From an uncultured Arsenicibacter sp. (lineage in GTDB: Bacteria > Bacteroidota > Bacteroidia > Cytophagales > Spirosomataceae), in the NCBI RefSeq assembly GCF_945952095.1, contig NZ_CAMFHL010000213.1:1-13504 (forward strand): 13,504 nt of DNA, in the 5' to 3' direction. Positions 1 to 6,533 of this stretch are shown one piece after another (position 1 is the stretch's first letter; each line of letters opens with the position of its first letter). The position numbers and the translations under genes were made by a program. The notes under the pieces are model-generated. The model saw only the letters and a program-made list of their open reading frames with translations. It did not search any database and was not told where the DNA came from.

Positions 1-149
1 AAGTGAAAAAGAAAAAACTTCGTGCCCCTTATCGTCTTCGCGTCTTGGTGGTAAATGTTTACACCACAAAGGCGTGAAGCACCTAAGCAGCACAAAGTGA
101 AAAAGAAAAAACTTCGTGCCCCTTATCGTCTTCGCGTCTTGGTGGTAAA
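1..149. repeat. Tandem intergenic repeat, 94-bp period, hairpin-forming
   Basis: Bases 1-55 and 95-149 are identical over 55 bp, so the spacing between copies is 94 bp; the first copy is cut by the window edge. The complete unit has two 35-nt arms, 63-97 and 112-146, separated by a 14-nt A-rich loop. The reverse complement of the right arm matches the left arm at about 25 of 35 positions, with both outer ends reading ACCAC. Each arm is itself built of degenerate 8-9 nt words of the CTTCGTGCC type. I see no coding potential. It resembles the ACCACnAAG/CTTCGTG-type intergenic repeats I recall from many environmental bacteria; that link is from memory. Its mobility or function is unknown. Confidence 0.85.
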
Positions 150-167
150 AATAAAATCAACACCCAT

Positions 168-1451
168 ATGCCAGTTCATTTGCCGATTGTAAGCCCCGAA
201 GAAGCGGTTGCCTGTATTCAGTCCGGAAACCGCGTATTTATTCATAGTGTTGCCCAAACCCCGCACCGGCTCATTGCCGCCATGGTTGCGCAATCCGACC
301 GGCTGCGCGATGTGGAAGTATGCCACATTCATACCGAAGGGCCGTTGCCGTATCTGGAGCCTCAATACGAAGGGATTTTTTACCCGAATTCGTTTTTCAT
401 CGGGGCAAACATGCGGAAACAGCTTAATCAGGGGCATGGCGATTATGTGCCGATTTTCCTGAGTGAAATCCCGCTGCTGTTTACCCGCAAAATACTGCCG
501 GTCGATGTGGCGCTGATTCAGGTCTCGCCGCCGGACGAACACGGGTACTGCTCCCTCGGCCCGTCGGTCGATGTGTCGCTCTCGGCTATCGTATCGGCGA
601 AGTACGTGATTGCGCAGATTAACCCGAACGTGCCGCGTACGCACGGAGATGGCATGATTCCGGTCTCGACCATTCACGCGGCCATTGAGGTAGATGACCC
701 GATTTATGAAGTACCGGCAGGAGCCATTTCGCCAATCGAGCAGCAGATCGGGAAAAACGTAGCTAGTCTGGTGGAAGACGGCGCAACCCTGCAAATGGGA
801 ATCGGCGGGATTCCGAATGCCACGCTCGCTGAGCTGGTGCACCACCGCAGACTGGGCGTTCATACCGAAATGTTCTCCGATGGGGTCATTGACCTGATTG
901 AACGCGGTGTGATCACGAACGAATGCAAAAAGGTAATTCCGTATAAAACCGTAACGGGATTTGTGATGGGGAGCCGCCGGGTGTATGACTTTATCGACGA
1001 CAACCCCGGTGTGGCCATGAAGTCGACGGCCTACACCAACGATACGGCCATTATCCGGCGCAATCCGAAAGTAACGGCCATCAACAGCGCCATCGAAGTG
1101 GACCTGACCGGGCAGGTGTGCGCCGATACCATCGGCACGTTTCAGTATTCCGGTGTCGGTGGCCAGATGGATTTTGTGCGGGGCGCATCGTTGTCGGAAG
1201 GTGGTAAGCCGATCATTGCCCTGCCCTCGGCAACGAAATACGGGGAGTCGAAAATTGTGCCGTTTCTGAAAGAAGGAGCGGGGGTAACAACGACCCGTGC
1301 CCACGTGCATTACATTGTAACAGAGTATGGCATTGCGAACCTGTACGGGAAAAACCTCCGGCAACGCGCCCGTCTCCTGATCGACATTGCACACCCCGAT
1401 CACCGCGAAGAGCTCGAACGCCAGGCTTTCGCCCGCTTCGGCCGAATATAA
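168..1451 (+). CDS. Acetyl-CoA hydrolase/CoA-transferase family protein
   Basis: This 427-aa cytoplasmic protein belongs to the acetyl-CoA hydrolase/transferase family, which includes 4-hydroxybutyrate CoA-transferase and succinyl-CoA:acetate CoA-transferase. These enzymes move CoA between acyl groups through a glutamyl-CoA thioester. The likely catalytic glutamate is Glu234 in HTEMFSDG (residues 232-239), the counterpart of the active Glu in 4-hydroxybutyrate CoA-transferase. Other family marks are GIGGIPNA (211-218), SAIEVDLTGQV (307-317) and GVGGQMDFVRGA (329-340). Length is normal and complete. The ATG at 168 gives the usual family N-terminus (IVSPEEAVACIQSGNRVFIH). No clear ribosome-binding site is present. 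The start lies 18 bp after a repeat element, so its promoter must overlap or precede that repeat. Acyl-CoA substrate cannot be decided from sequence. Confidence 0.9.
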   Translation: MPVHLPIVSPEEAVACIQSGNRVFIHSVAQTPHRLIAAMVAQSDRLRDVEVCHIHTEGPLPYLEPQYEGIFYPNSFFIGANMRKQLNQGHGDYVPIFLSEIPLLFTRKILPVDVALIQVSPPDEHGYCSLGPSVDVSLSAIVSAKYVIAQINPNVPRTHGDGMIPVSTIHAAIEVDDPIYEVPAGAISPIEQQIGKNVASLVEDGATLQMGIGGIPNATLAELVHHRRLGVHTEMFSDGVIDLIERGVITNECKKVIPYKTVTGFVMGSRRVYDFIDDNPGVAMKSTAYTNDTAIIRRNPKVTAINSAIEVDLTGQVCADTIGTFQYSGVGGQMDFVRGASLSEGGKPIIALPSATKYGESKIVPFLKEGAGVTTTRAHVHYIVTEYGIANLYGKNLRQRARLLIDIAHPDHREELERQAFARFGRI

Positions 1452-1531
1452 AGGGATGTACGAATTACGATATAGTTGAGAGAAAGATGTGGACTACATA
1501 CGGCCGAAAGCCATGAAACGTCTACTGGCTT

Positions 1532-1578
1532 CGCTCTTTCGCTCTTTGTCCGCGCAGCGGCCACTCTTTCACTCTTTA
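1532..1578. repeat. CT-rich 8-bp repeat pairs around a small inverted repeat
   Basis: Just before the hemoglobin gene, two adjacent units GCTCTTTC/GCTCTTTG (1533-1548) and two more ACTCTTTC/ACTCTTTA (1563-1578) flank a short inverted repeat CCGC-GCA-GCGG (1550-1560). No -7 box of the TAnnTTTG type was found in the 134-bp gap 1452-1585. The element may be a leader structure or chance pyrimidine-rich sequence. Confidence 0.4.
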
Positions 1579-1585
1579 AAAAGAA

Positions 1586-1960
1586 ATGTCCGATATCACA
1601 ACACGCGCCGATCTTGAGCAACTGATCGGGCAATTTTACGGGAAAGCCATGCAGGATGCAGTTATCGGGTTTCTGTTTACCGATGTGGCCAAACTGGATC
1701 TGGCGAGCCATGCACCGGTTATCGTCGATTTCTGGGAGATGGTATTGCTGGGCGGGACGGCCTACCGGCAGAATCCAATTCCGGTCCATCTGTCCTTGAA
1801 CCGGCAATCGCCGCTGACGGCGGCGCATTTTGACCGTTGGCTGGCACTCTGGCAGGAAACCGTCGATGAGCTGTTTGCCGGTAACACCGCCGAACAGGCC
1901 AAAATCCGGGCCTTGTCCATCGCAACGGTGATGCAGACGAAGATTTATAATGACAAATAA
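1586..1960 (+). CDS. Group III truncated hemoglobin
   Basis: This 124-aa protein matches the group III truncated globins (Campylobacter Ctb type), small heme proteins with a 2-on-2 helical fold that bind O2 or NO in the cytoplasm. Visible landmarks are FYGK near the B helix (Tyr18 as B10 candidate), His42 in the E helix before VIVDFWEMVLLG (45-56), the proximal heme histidine candidate His68 in NPIPVHLSL (63-71), and Trp89 (candidate G8) in FDRWLALWQETVDELF (82-97). Length is typical. The ATG follows an A-rich AAAAAGAA stretch. The gene lies 134 bp after the CoA-transferase gene on the same strand and is followed by its own terminator. A role in nitrosative stress or microaerobic metabolism is inferred from the family. 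Confidence 0.92.
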   Translation: MSDITTRADLEQLIGQFYGKAMQDAVIGFLFTDVAKLDLASHAPVIVDFWEMVLLGGTAYRQNPIPVHLSLNRQSPLTAAHFDRWLALWQETVDELFAGNTAEQAKIRALSIATVMQTKIYNDK

Positions 1961-1969
1961 ATCACAGAT

Positions 1970-2005
1970 GTAGCGGCAAGGCATACCCTTGCCGCTACGT
2001 TTTTT
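1970..2005 (+). terminator. Rho-independent terminator after the hemoglobin gene
   Basis: A perfect 11-bp stem, GTAGCGGCAAG (1970-1980) with CTTGCCGCTAC (1988-1998), encloses a 7-nt loop and is followed by G and six T (2000-2005). It starts 10 bp after the hemoglobin stop and separates that gene from the convergent M14 operon, whose last stop is at 2009. On the other strand the stem lacks a T-run, so it mainly serves the + strand. Confidence 0.88.
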
Positions 2006-2008
2006 ACG

Positions 2009-3754
2009 TTACAACGTCTTCTCCACGACGCCACCTTTGCGGCTGTCGACTTCGACAGTATATTTACCGGCGTTGCCTTTTACGACCCAGCGCACTTTGA
2101 CGAAGCCCATGCCTGGAATGGTCGGTACTTCAAGGGTGCCTGGCGTGCGGCGTTGCTCACGGGTAATGCCCATGTCTTCGTTATCGACGATCATACCGGC
2201 CAGTACATTGGCGCCTTTCAGCGTAATATAATCCGGCCGCTCGATTTTGAACTTCACATCGTGGGTTGAGTGCGTTGGAATAACCCGCTGGTTTACAACG
2301 GTCGCCGTAACTTCCGTTAGGCCGTTACCCAGTGGTTTCGACGTAATGCTTTGCACATCGAGTTTTGGCGTCTGGAAGGCGTGGAACAGCGTAAAGGCCA
2401 TGTTCCGGTGCGCATCCTCTTCGAGCATAAAGCCGGGGTGGTTGCGGATGTAGTTTTTCTTAGGCCCACCGATTTCAATGTCTCCGTACTGCGGGTGCTT
2501 AAACGGTTTCCAAGGCACATACGCATCATCCATCAGCAGGTACTTGCTGAACTGGTTGAATTCGTCGTTCTGGAACCGGTCATCGTCCGATTTGCGGTTA
2601 AACAGCTTGTACGACGTCATCAGCTCGTTGGAGAACGTGAAAATACCGCGTCCCAGCGCAAACCAGTCGATCTCGCCGCCGTATACAGTATACAAATCCT
2701 TGTAAATAACGAAGTAACGATAGCCTGGCAGCATTTTCTCACCTGCTTTCCCCATGACATCATACACGGCAATGTCGGCCGGTGAGTAGTAAGGCACGTC
2801 CTCTTCGGAGCCCGGACCGCGCAGCATCATCCCGCCATAGTTGTGGTAGCTCTGGGCACCGGCAATATTCGGGTGCGCAAAGAAAAACTTCTTAACCGCC
2901 TGGGTCTCCGGCAGTGTGCCCGGATAAAACAGCGCCCCCCGCTGGATATAATCCGGTTGCCAGCCCCAGCCCCAGTCGCGGTTCGGGTCGTAAGAGCCAA
3001 CCAGATCTTCGTTGACCAGGCCGTCGCCGTCGTTGTCGAGGCCTTCGTAGCCCAGCATTTCATACTCACCCGGCTCGTCGGGTTTGGCCGGAATCATACG
3101 GGTCGGGTCGCTCGGGTCCTGTTTCATGCGACCCAGCGGTGATTTGCGGCGCATCATGACAATGTTGCCGTCTCCGTCCAGATCGTCGTATTTGTCCTCG
3201 TCAATCTGCCCGTCACCGTCGTCGTCCATCGGCATCATACCCGAGCGTGGTGAGTTCGGGTTGTTCGGGTTGCGGATAAAATCCTCGCGGGCATCGGGGT
3301 TGATGGTTGGTGCGATGTAAAATACCTTATCCTGCAACAACTCCTTGATGTGCGGTTGATCTGCGGCCGTTTCAACCAGATACCAGGCCGTATACATCGC
3401 AATTTCGGAACCCTGCAACTCATTGGAGTGAATGTTTCCGTCGATGTAAAAACCAGGCTTGCGGTCGGCCTTGCCGGTTTTGGCATCCGTGATGACCAGT
3501 ACCCACATATCCCGCCCCTGAAACGATTTACCCATCGATTCAAGCTTGACGTATTCCGGATAGGCCTTAGCCAGATCCTGACAGAATTTTGTGATCATGC
3601 CGTAATCATTGTAGTGATTCCAGCGCATGGGCACTTTCGGGTTCGCCGGTGAACCAACGGCGCGGGTACCGTCGGGCAAAGTGGCAGGCTTATTCTGCTG
3701 CGCAAAGGCAGGTATTGATAAGAGGCTGATGGCCAGTAAAAATATCTTTTTCAC
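2009..3754 (-). CDS. Secreted M14 family zinc carboxypeptidase, catalytically intact
   Basis: This 581-aa protein has a signal peptide (MKKIFLLAISLLSIPAFA, cleavage near Gln19) and an M14 metallocarboxypeptidase domain. The zinc ligands are His109 and Glu112 (HSNE) and His304 in SYHNYGG. Arg156 in NPDAR fits the substrate-binding Arg, and Glu377 in FTFSNEL fits the general base. Three Asp/Gly-rich calcium-type loops (177-187, 191-198, 240-250; DDDGDGQIDED, DLDGDGNI, DNDGDGLVNED) are inserted between the first and third zinc ligands. A C-terminal beta-rich region (about 465-581) follows. The start codon is GTG; it places the signal peptide at residue 1 and no better ATG is near. It begins 6 nt after the stop of the M14-like gene upstream, so the two are almost surely co-transcribed. 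Periplasmic or extracellular peptide trimming is inferred; substrate unknown. Confidence 0.93.
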   Translation of the reverse strand: MKKIFLLAISLLSIPAFAQQNKPATLPDGTRAVGSPANPKVPMRWNHYNDYGMITKFCQDLAKAYPEYVKLESMGKSFQGRDMWVLVITDAKTGKADRKPGFYIDGNIHSNELQGSEIAMYTAWYLVETAADQPHIKELLQDKVFYIAPTINPDAREDFIRNPNNPNSPRSGMMPMDDDGDGQIDEDKYDDLDGDGNIVMMRRKSPLGRMKQDPSDPTRMIPAKPDEPGEYEMLGYEGLDNDGDGLVNEDLVGSYDPNRDWGWGWQPDYIQRGALFYPGTLPETQAVKKFFFAHPNIAGAQSYHNYGGMMLRGPGSEEDVPYYSPADIAVYDVMGKAGEKMLPGYRYFVIYKDLYTVYGGEIDWFALGRGIFTFSNELMTSYKLFNRKSDDDRFQNDEFNQFSKYLLMDDAYVPWKPFKHPQYGDIEIGGPKKNYIRNHPGFMLEEDAHRNMAFTLFHAFQTPKLDVQSITSKPLGNGLTEVTATVVNQRVIPTHSTHDVKFKIERPDYITLKGANVLAGMIVDNEDMGITREQRRTPGTLEVPTIPGMGFVKVRWVVKGNAGKYTVEVDSRKGGVVEKTL

Positions 3755-3760
3755 AGCGGA

Positions 3761-5443
3761 TTATTTAAGCGTTAGTTCGGTTGATTTGATTCCGGTCATG
3801 GCGTTGCCCGCTTCGAGTGTAACCTTGCCGGCCCCGTTGACCAGAAAATTAACGTCCATTGTTTCGCCCGCGGCCATCGCCCCGCGCAAAATCATCCGGC
3901 GACCGGAAAGGATCGTCTGGCCGTTCGCCAGCTTAAGTTCAACCTTCATTTTAGGCACGTACCGGACCCGGTCGCCCATTTCGGAGCCGGTCGGCAGCAG
4001 ACCACGGTTCACGACCTGCGCCGATACCCGCGTCAGTCCGTTGCCGAGTGCTTCCGTTTTTACGTTTACAATGTCGATGGCAGGCATCTGGGTAGAAAAC
4101 GCCGTCAGGAATTTCAGGTGGCGGCCGGCGTTGTCGTTCAGGAACTGTACCGGCGGATTGTTTTTGGCAAACGGTGCAATACCACCAACTTCTGCTTTGC
4201 GGCCCGGAAAATCGGGATGTTCAACAGTGGTCCAGTTTGTGAAGGCACCAGCGACCTTATTGGCATCGGCCCATTTCAGAAAACGGACATCGTCGTTATC
4301 GCCGGTTGCCGGAGCCGGTCCGCGCCCTGCCTGCGCGCGTCCGCGGGCGGTATCGGCAGGGGCAGCGGTTTTCGGCGCCCACCAGCCTGGTGTCGAGAAG
4401 CTCAGACGACCGTAATGGTAATAGGCAGTCTGGGCAAAATTACCGCGTGTGGCTGGCATGGCTGGAGCATCTTTCAGGCTCGTCTGCCCGTTGTAGAGCT
4501 TCGACACCTGATCGCCTACTGTAGCGTCTTTCTCCAGAATACCGGTAATGATGCGGCGGGCGGTTTTGCTGCGGTCGAATTTCGGTGCCTCGCTCAGGTT
4601 GTTGTACGGCCCGAAGGTAAATACAGCATACACGTTCGGCGCTTTGTACAGGAAGTCAAGCAACGCACGGTTTTCCGGTTCAGAAACCGGCATTTCGCCT
4701 GCACCCGGCGTGAAAAACGGGTAGTCGAAGGTAAAGTTTTTGTCGATGGCTACACCGCCGGGGCCGTCTTCGTTGAATTTGCCGTCCTTATCGTTGTCGA
4801 TGCCTTCGGTAATAAGGATATACCGGCCGGTTTCGCCTTTTGCCGGATCGGCTTTTACCAGCACACGCGGATCGTCCTTACCCTGAATATACTGACCTGT
4901 CGGGTCTTCAATCCGGATCTGGGAGATAATGCCGTCGCGGTTGAGGTCTTCGGCCGGGTCTTCGTTAACGCGGCCGTCGCGGTCATCGTCGGTCTCCTGA
5001 TCATTGCCGCTCCGCTCAAATTTGAGGGAGGCAAACGCCTGACTTTGAGCATCAGGGTTGACGAGCGGGAAAATGTACAGGGTTTTGGTATCCAGCAGGT
5101 GCTTAACGCTGTCGCTCTGAGAGGTCAGGAGCTTTTCGGCGAGCTGAACGGCCAGTTCGGTACCGGCCAGGTGACTGCCGTCAACGCCGGCCACGATGGC
5201 AAGGGCCGGTTTCTGAGCCGCCGCCCCGCGACCGAGTGTCAGTAGCCAGATGTCTTTGCCGCCAACCGATTTACCAACCGATTGTAGGTTAGCTGTGCCA
5301 TTGGCCCGGCTGCTCAGCGAACGGAGCCGGTTGGTGAGTTGATTGTAATCGGCATAACCTCCGCTACTGTTCGGCGCGGGTTGGGCCATAGCCAACGCAC
5401 TTGCCAATAAGGCAGGGGCAAGTCCGGTAATGAAGTGTTTCAT
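3761..5443 (-). CDS. Secreted M14-like protein, degenerate active site (pseudopeptidase)
   Basis: This 560-aa protein is a paralog of the downstream peptidase: signal peptide (cleavage near ALAMA|Q21), M14-like domain, three Asp/Gly loops (152-162, 166-173, 216-226) and a matching C-terminal domain with LGNGLTRVSAQVVNR (466-480). The catalytic positions are changed. The zinc motif HSNE of the paralog aligns with DGSH (Asp88 and His91 replace His and Glu). The third zinc His aligns with Gly278 in FTFGPY, the substrate Arg with Gln133 in NPDAQ, and the catalytic Glu with Pro352 in SFSTPGWW. An Ala/Pro/Arg-rich low-complexity stretch lies at 356-380. The reading frame is open throughout and is the first gene of the operon, so it appears maintained rather than decaying. 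A binding or scaffolding role beside the intact paralog is inferred. Confidence 0.88.
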   Translation of the reverse strand: MKHFITGLAPALLASALAMAQPAPNSSGGYADYNQLTNRLRSLSSRANGTANLQSVGKSVGGKDIWLLTLGRGAAAQKPALAIVAGVDGSHLAGTELAVQLAEKLLTSQSDSVKHLLDTKTLYIFPLVNPDAQSQAFASLKFERSGNDQETDDDRDGRVNEDPAEDLNRDGIISQIRIEDPTGQYIQGKDDPRVLVKADPAKGETGRYILITEGIDNDKDGKFNEDGPGGVAIDKNFTFDYPFFTPGAGEMPVSEPENRALLDFLYKAPNVYAVFTFGPYNNLSEAPKFDRSKTARRIITGILEKDATVGDQVSKLYNGQTSLKDAPAMPATRGNFAQTAYYHYGRLSFSTPGWWAPKTAAPADTARGRAQAGRGPAPATGDNDDVRFLKWADANKVAGAFTNWTTVEHPDFPGRKAEVGGIAPFAKNNPPVQFLNDNAGRHLKFLTAFSTQMPAIDIVNVKTEALGNGLTRVSAQVVNRGLLPTGSEMGDRVRYVPKMKVELKLANGQTILSGRRMILRGAMAAGETMDVNFLVNGAGKVTLEAGNAMTGIKSTELTLK

Positions 5444-5483
5444 GTAATCGGGGAAAGATTATTTTGAAGGGTACAAGTTTACA

Positions 5484-5518
5484 CAGAATATATATAACCT
5501 GTTTCTTTTCGGAGCAAA
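5484..5518 (-). promoter_or_regulatory. Weak candidate promoter of the M14 operon
   Basis: On the minus strand TTTG (5518-5515) precedes an AT-rich TATATATATTCTG tract (5496-5484) by 18-22 nt depending on register. The -33 element is good but the -7 part does not match TAnnTTTG closely. It is the best placed candidate in the 5444-5522 leader and is uncertain. Confidence 0.3.
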
Positions 5519-5522
5519 GAGT

Positions 5523-5575
5523 AAAAAAAGCAGCGGTCCGGCCATTCTGCTGAGCAAACGACCGGACCGCTTTTT
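5523..5575 (-). terminator. Rho-independent terminator after the LolA-like gene, possibly bidirectional
   Basis: A 10-bp stem pairs AGCGGTCCGG (5532-5541) with CCGGACCGCT (5562-5571), with a 20-nt loop. Read on the minus strand it is followed by GC and seven T (complement of 5523-5529), ending transcription of the LolA-like gene whose stop is at 5597. On the plus strand the stem is followed by TTTTTA (5571-5576), so it could act both ways, although no plus-strand gene needs it. It insulates the M14 operon from the upstream gene. Confidence 0.85.
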
Positions 5576-5596
5576 ATATAGCTGTTAAGCAGGTGA

Positions 5597-6424
5597 CTAC
5601 TCTACTTTAAAGTCTGACTCCTTCAGGCCTTCATTGAAACGAACTTTGTCGATCGACGTTTCGCGGGCACCCTGCGGGGTTTCCTGGATCTGGATCGTCG
5701 GGTATTTCAGGCCCTTAAAGTCTTTGTATTTGCTATACTTAACGGTTTGCAGCATCGGGCCGCCACCTTGACGACCACCGCCCATTCCGCCACCCTGGCC
5801 TTGTCCGCCGCCGGGAGCACCGCCCTGACCCTGACCGCCGCCCTGGCCACCTTGTCCGCCGCCACGGCCACCCATACCACGACCGCCCATGCCGCCTTTG
5901 GATACAGTTTGTACTTTCAGTCCGCTGGCAACGTCATAAAATTCAGTCCAGCTTACCGAGCCGTCGGCATTGGCGAATGTCACTTTATACGCATCCTGAC
6001 CATCCACTTTTTCAGTACCGTCGACAGTAGCTTTCAGTCCGAGCTCGGCGTAGTGGGCTTCCGGGAAAAGCGAATTTTGTAAAATATAGCTTTGAGCCGC
6101 CGGACCTTCCATAGCCTGAGTACCGCGCATGCCGCCGGAAGCCGCTTTAGTGCCGTCGGATGTCATTTTCATAACCTCCATACCATTCATGTTAATCGTC
6201 ATAGACGATTTGCTCGGGGCTTTGGCTTTGCGGGTAATCAGGGCCGTGTTGCCGTTAAAATCGGCCGACATTTCGATCCGCAGATCAGTAATGCCTTTGA
6301 CGAAATCCTTGCCGCCGATGGCTGCCAGGTACTTATCCAGCACTTCGTCGGCAGACGGTGTCTGGGCCATGGCTGAGAAAAGTGCAGCCGGCGTAAGTAA
6401 AAGGGTTAAGATGAGCTTTTTCAT
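5597..6424 (-). CDS. LolA-like secreted protein with Gly/Gln-rich insert
   Basis: This 275-aa protein starts at the ATG whose first residues form a signal peptide (MKKLILTLLLTPAALFSAMA, cleavage before Gln21); an in-frame upstream start would put 24 extra residues before it and overlap the promoter. The mature part (DEVLDKYLAAIGG at 27-39, then alternating beta-type segments such as DLRIEMSADFNGNT and QDAYKVTFANADG) resembles the outer-membrane lipoprotein-sorting (LolA/LolB-like) fold of Bacteroidota. No lipobox cysteine is present, so it is probably soluble in the periplasm. Residues 177-223 are almost only Gly, Gln, Arg and Met and split the fold before its last strands (LQTVKYSKYKDFKGLKYPT, 225-243). 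Family assignment is by pattern; a true lipid-carrier role is unproven. Confidence 0.78.
   Translation of the reverse strand: MKKLILTLLLTPAALFSAMAQTPSADEVLDKYLAAIGGKDFVKGITDLRIEMSADFNGNTALITRKAKAPSKSSMTINMNGMEVMKMTSDGTKAASGGMRGTQAMEGPAAQSYILQNSLFPEAHYAELGLKATVDGTEKVDGQDAYKVTFANADGSVSWTEFYDVASGLKVQTVSKGGMGGRGMGGRGGGQGGQGGGQGQGGAPGGGQGQGGGMGGGRQGGGPMLQTVKYSKYKDFKGLKYPTIQIQETPQGARETSIDKVRFNEGLKESDFKVE
5756..5896 (-). repeat. Low-complexity Gly/Gln/Met/Arg coding tract
   Basis: This stretch encodes residues 177-223 of the LolA-like protein, built of short units such as GMGGRG, GGQGG and GQGQGG. The DNA is a GC-rich imperfect microsatellite of GGC/GGT and CAA/CAG codons. It probably expanded by slippage and may vary in length between strains. 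Confidence 0.9.
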
Positions 6425-6425
6425 G

Positions 6426-6443
6426 TGTTTTAGCACTAAAACA
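6426..6443 (-). promoter_or_regulatory. Palindrome in the leader adjacent to the LolA-like start codon
   Basis: TGTTTTAG (6426-6433) and CTAAAACA (6436-6443) are perfect inverted 8-mers with a 2-bp centre, ending 1 bp before the ATG. It lies downstream of the predicted transcription start. As RNA it could form a 7-bp, 4-nt-loop hairpin that touches the initiation codon; as DNA it could be an operator. Confidence 0.5.
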
Positions 6444-6464
6444 AATAAGGGAATACGATTTTGC

Positions 6465-6496
6465 CAAAGGTAAAAATTCAAGTAAAAACCTGGCAA
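6465..6496 (-). promoter_or_regulatory. Bacteroidota-type promoter of the LolA-like gene
   Basis: On the minus strand TTG (6496-6494) is followed after 21 nt by TACCTTTG (6472-6465), a full match to the Bacteroidota -7 consensus TAnnTTTG at acceptable spacing. Transcription would begin near 6458, giving a leader of about 34 nt that contains the adjacent palindrome. Confidence 0.6.
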
Positions 6497-6533
6497 TATT
6501 TTGATTATTTATTCCGGTTTAAGTTTAATCGTT

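Noticed and set aside
123..1403. Long minus-strand open frame of 426 codons opposite the CoA-transferase gene
   Set aside because: It is the antisense shadow of a clearly conserved gene; its translation shows no recognisable family and is rich in Arg and His as expected from a frame shadow.
1400..1984. Minus-strand open frame of 194 codons over the hemoglobin gene
   Set aside because: It runs through the hemoglobin coding region and its terminator and has no recognisable motif.
4118..5245. Plus-strand open frame of 375 codons opposite the degenerate M14 gene
   Set aside because: Shadow frame; the minus-strand protein has a signal peptide and clear paralogy to the next gene.
3761..5443. Calling the degenerate M14 gene a pseudogene
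   Set aside because: The frame is complete with signal peptide, conserved loops and C-terminal domain, so it is more likely a maintained non-catalytic protein.
6461..6496. Possible terminator TTGCC...GGCAA after nhaD
   Set aside because: The stem is interrupted by a bulge, no T-run follows on the minus strand, and the bases are better explained as the promoter of the LolA-like gene.
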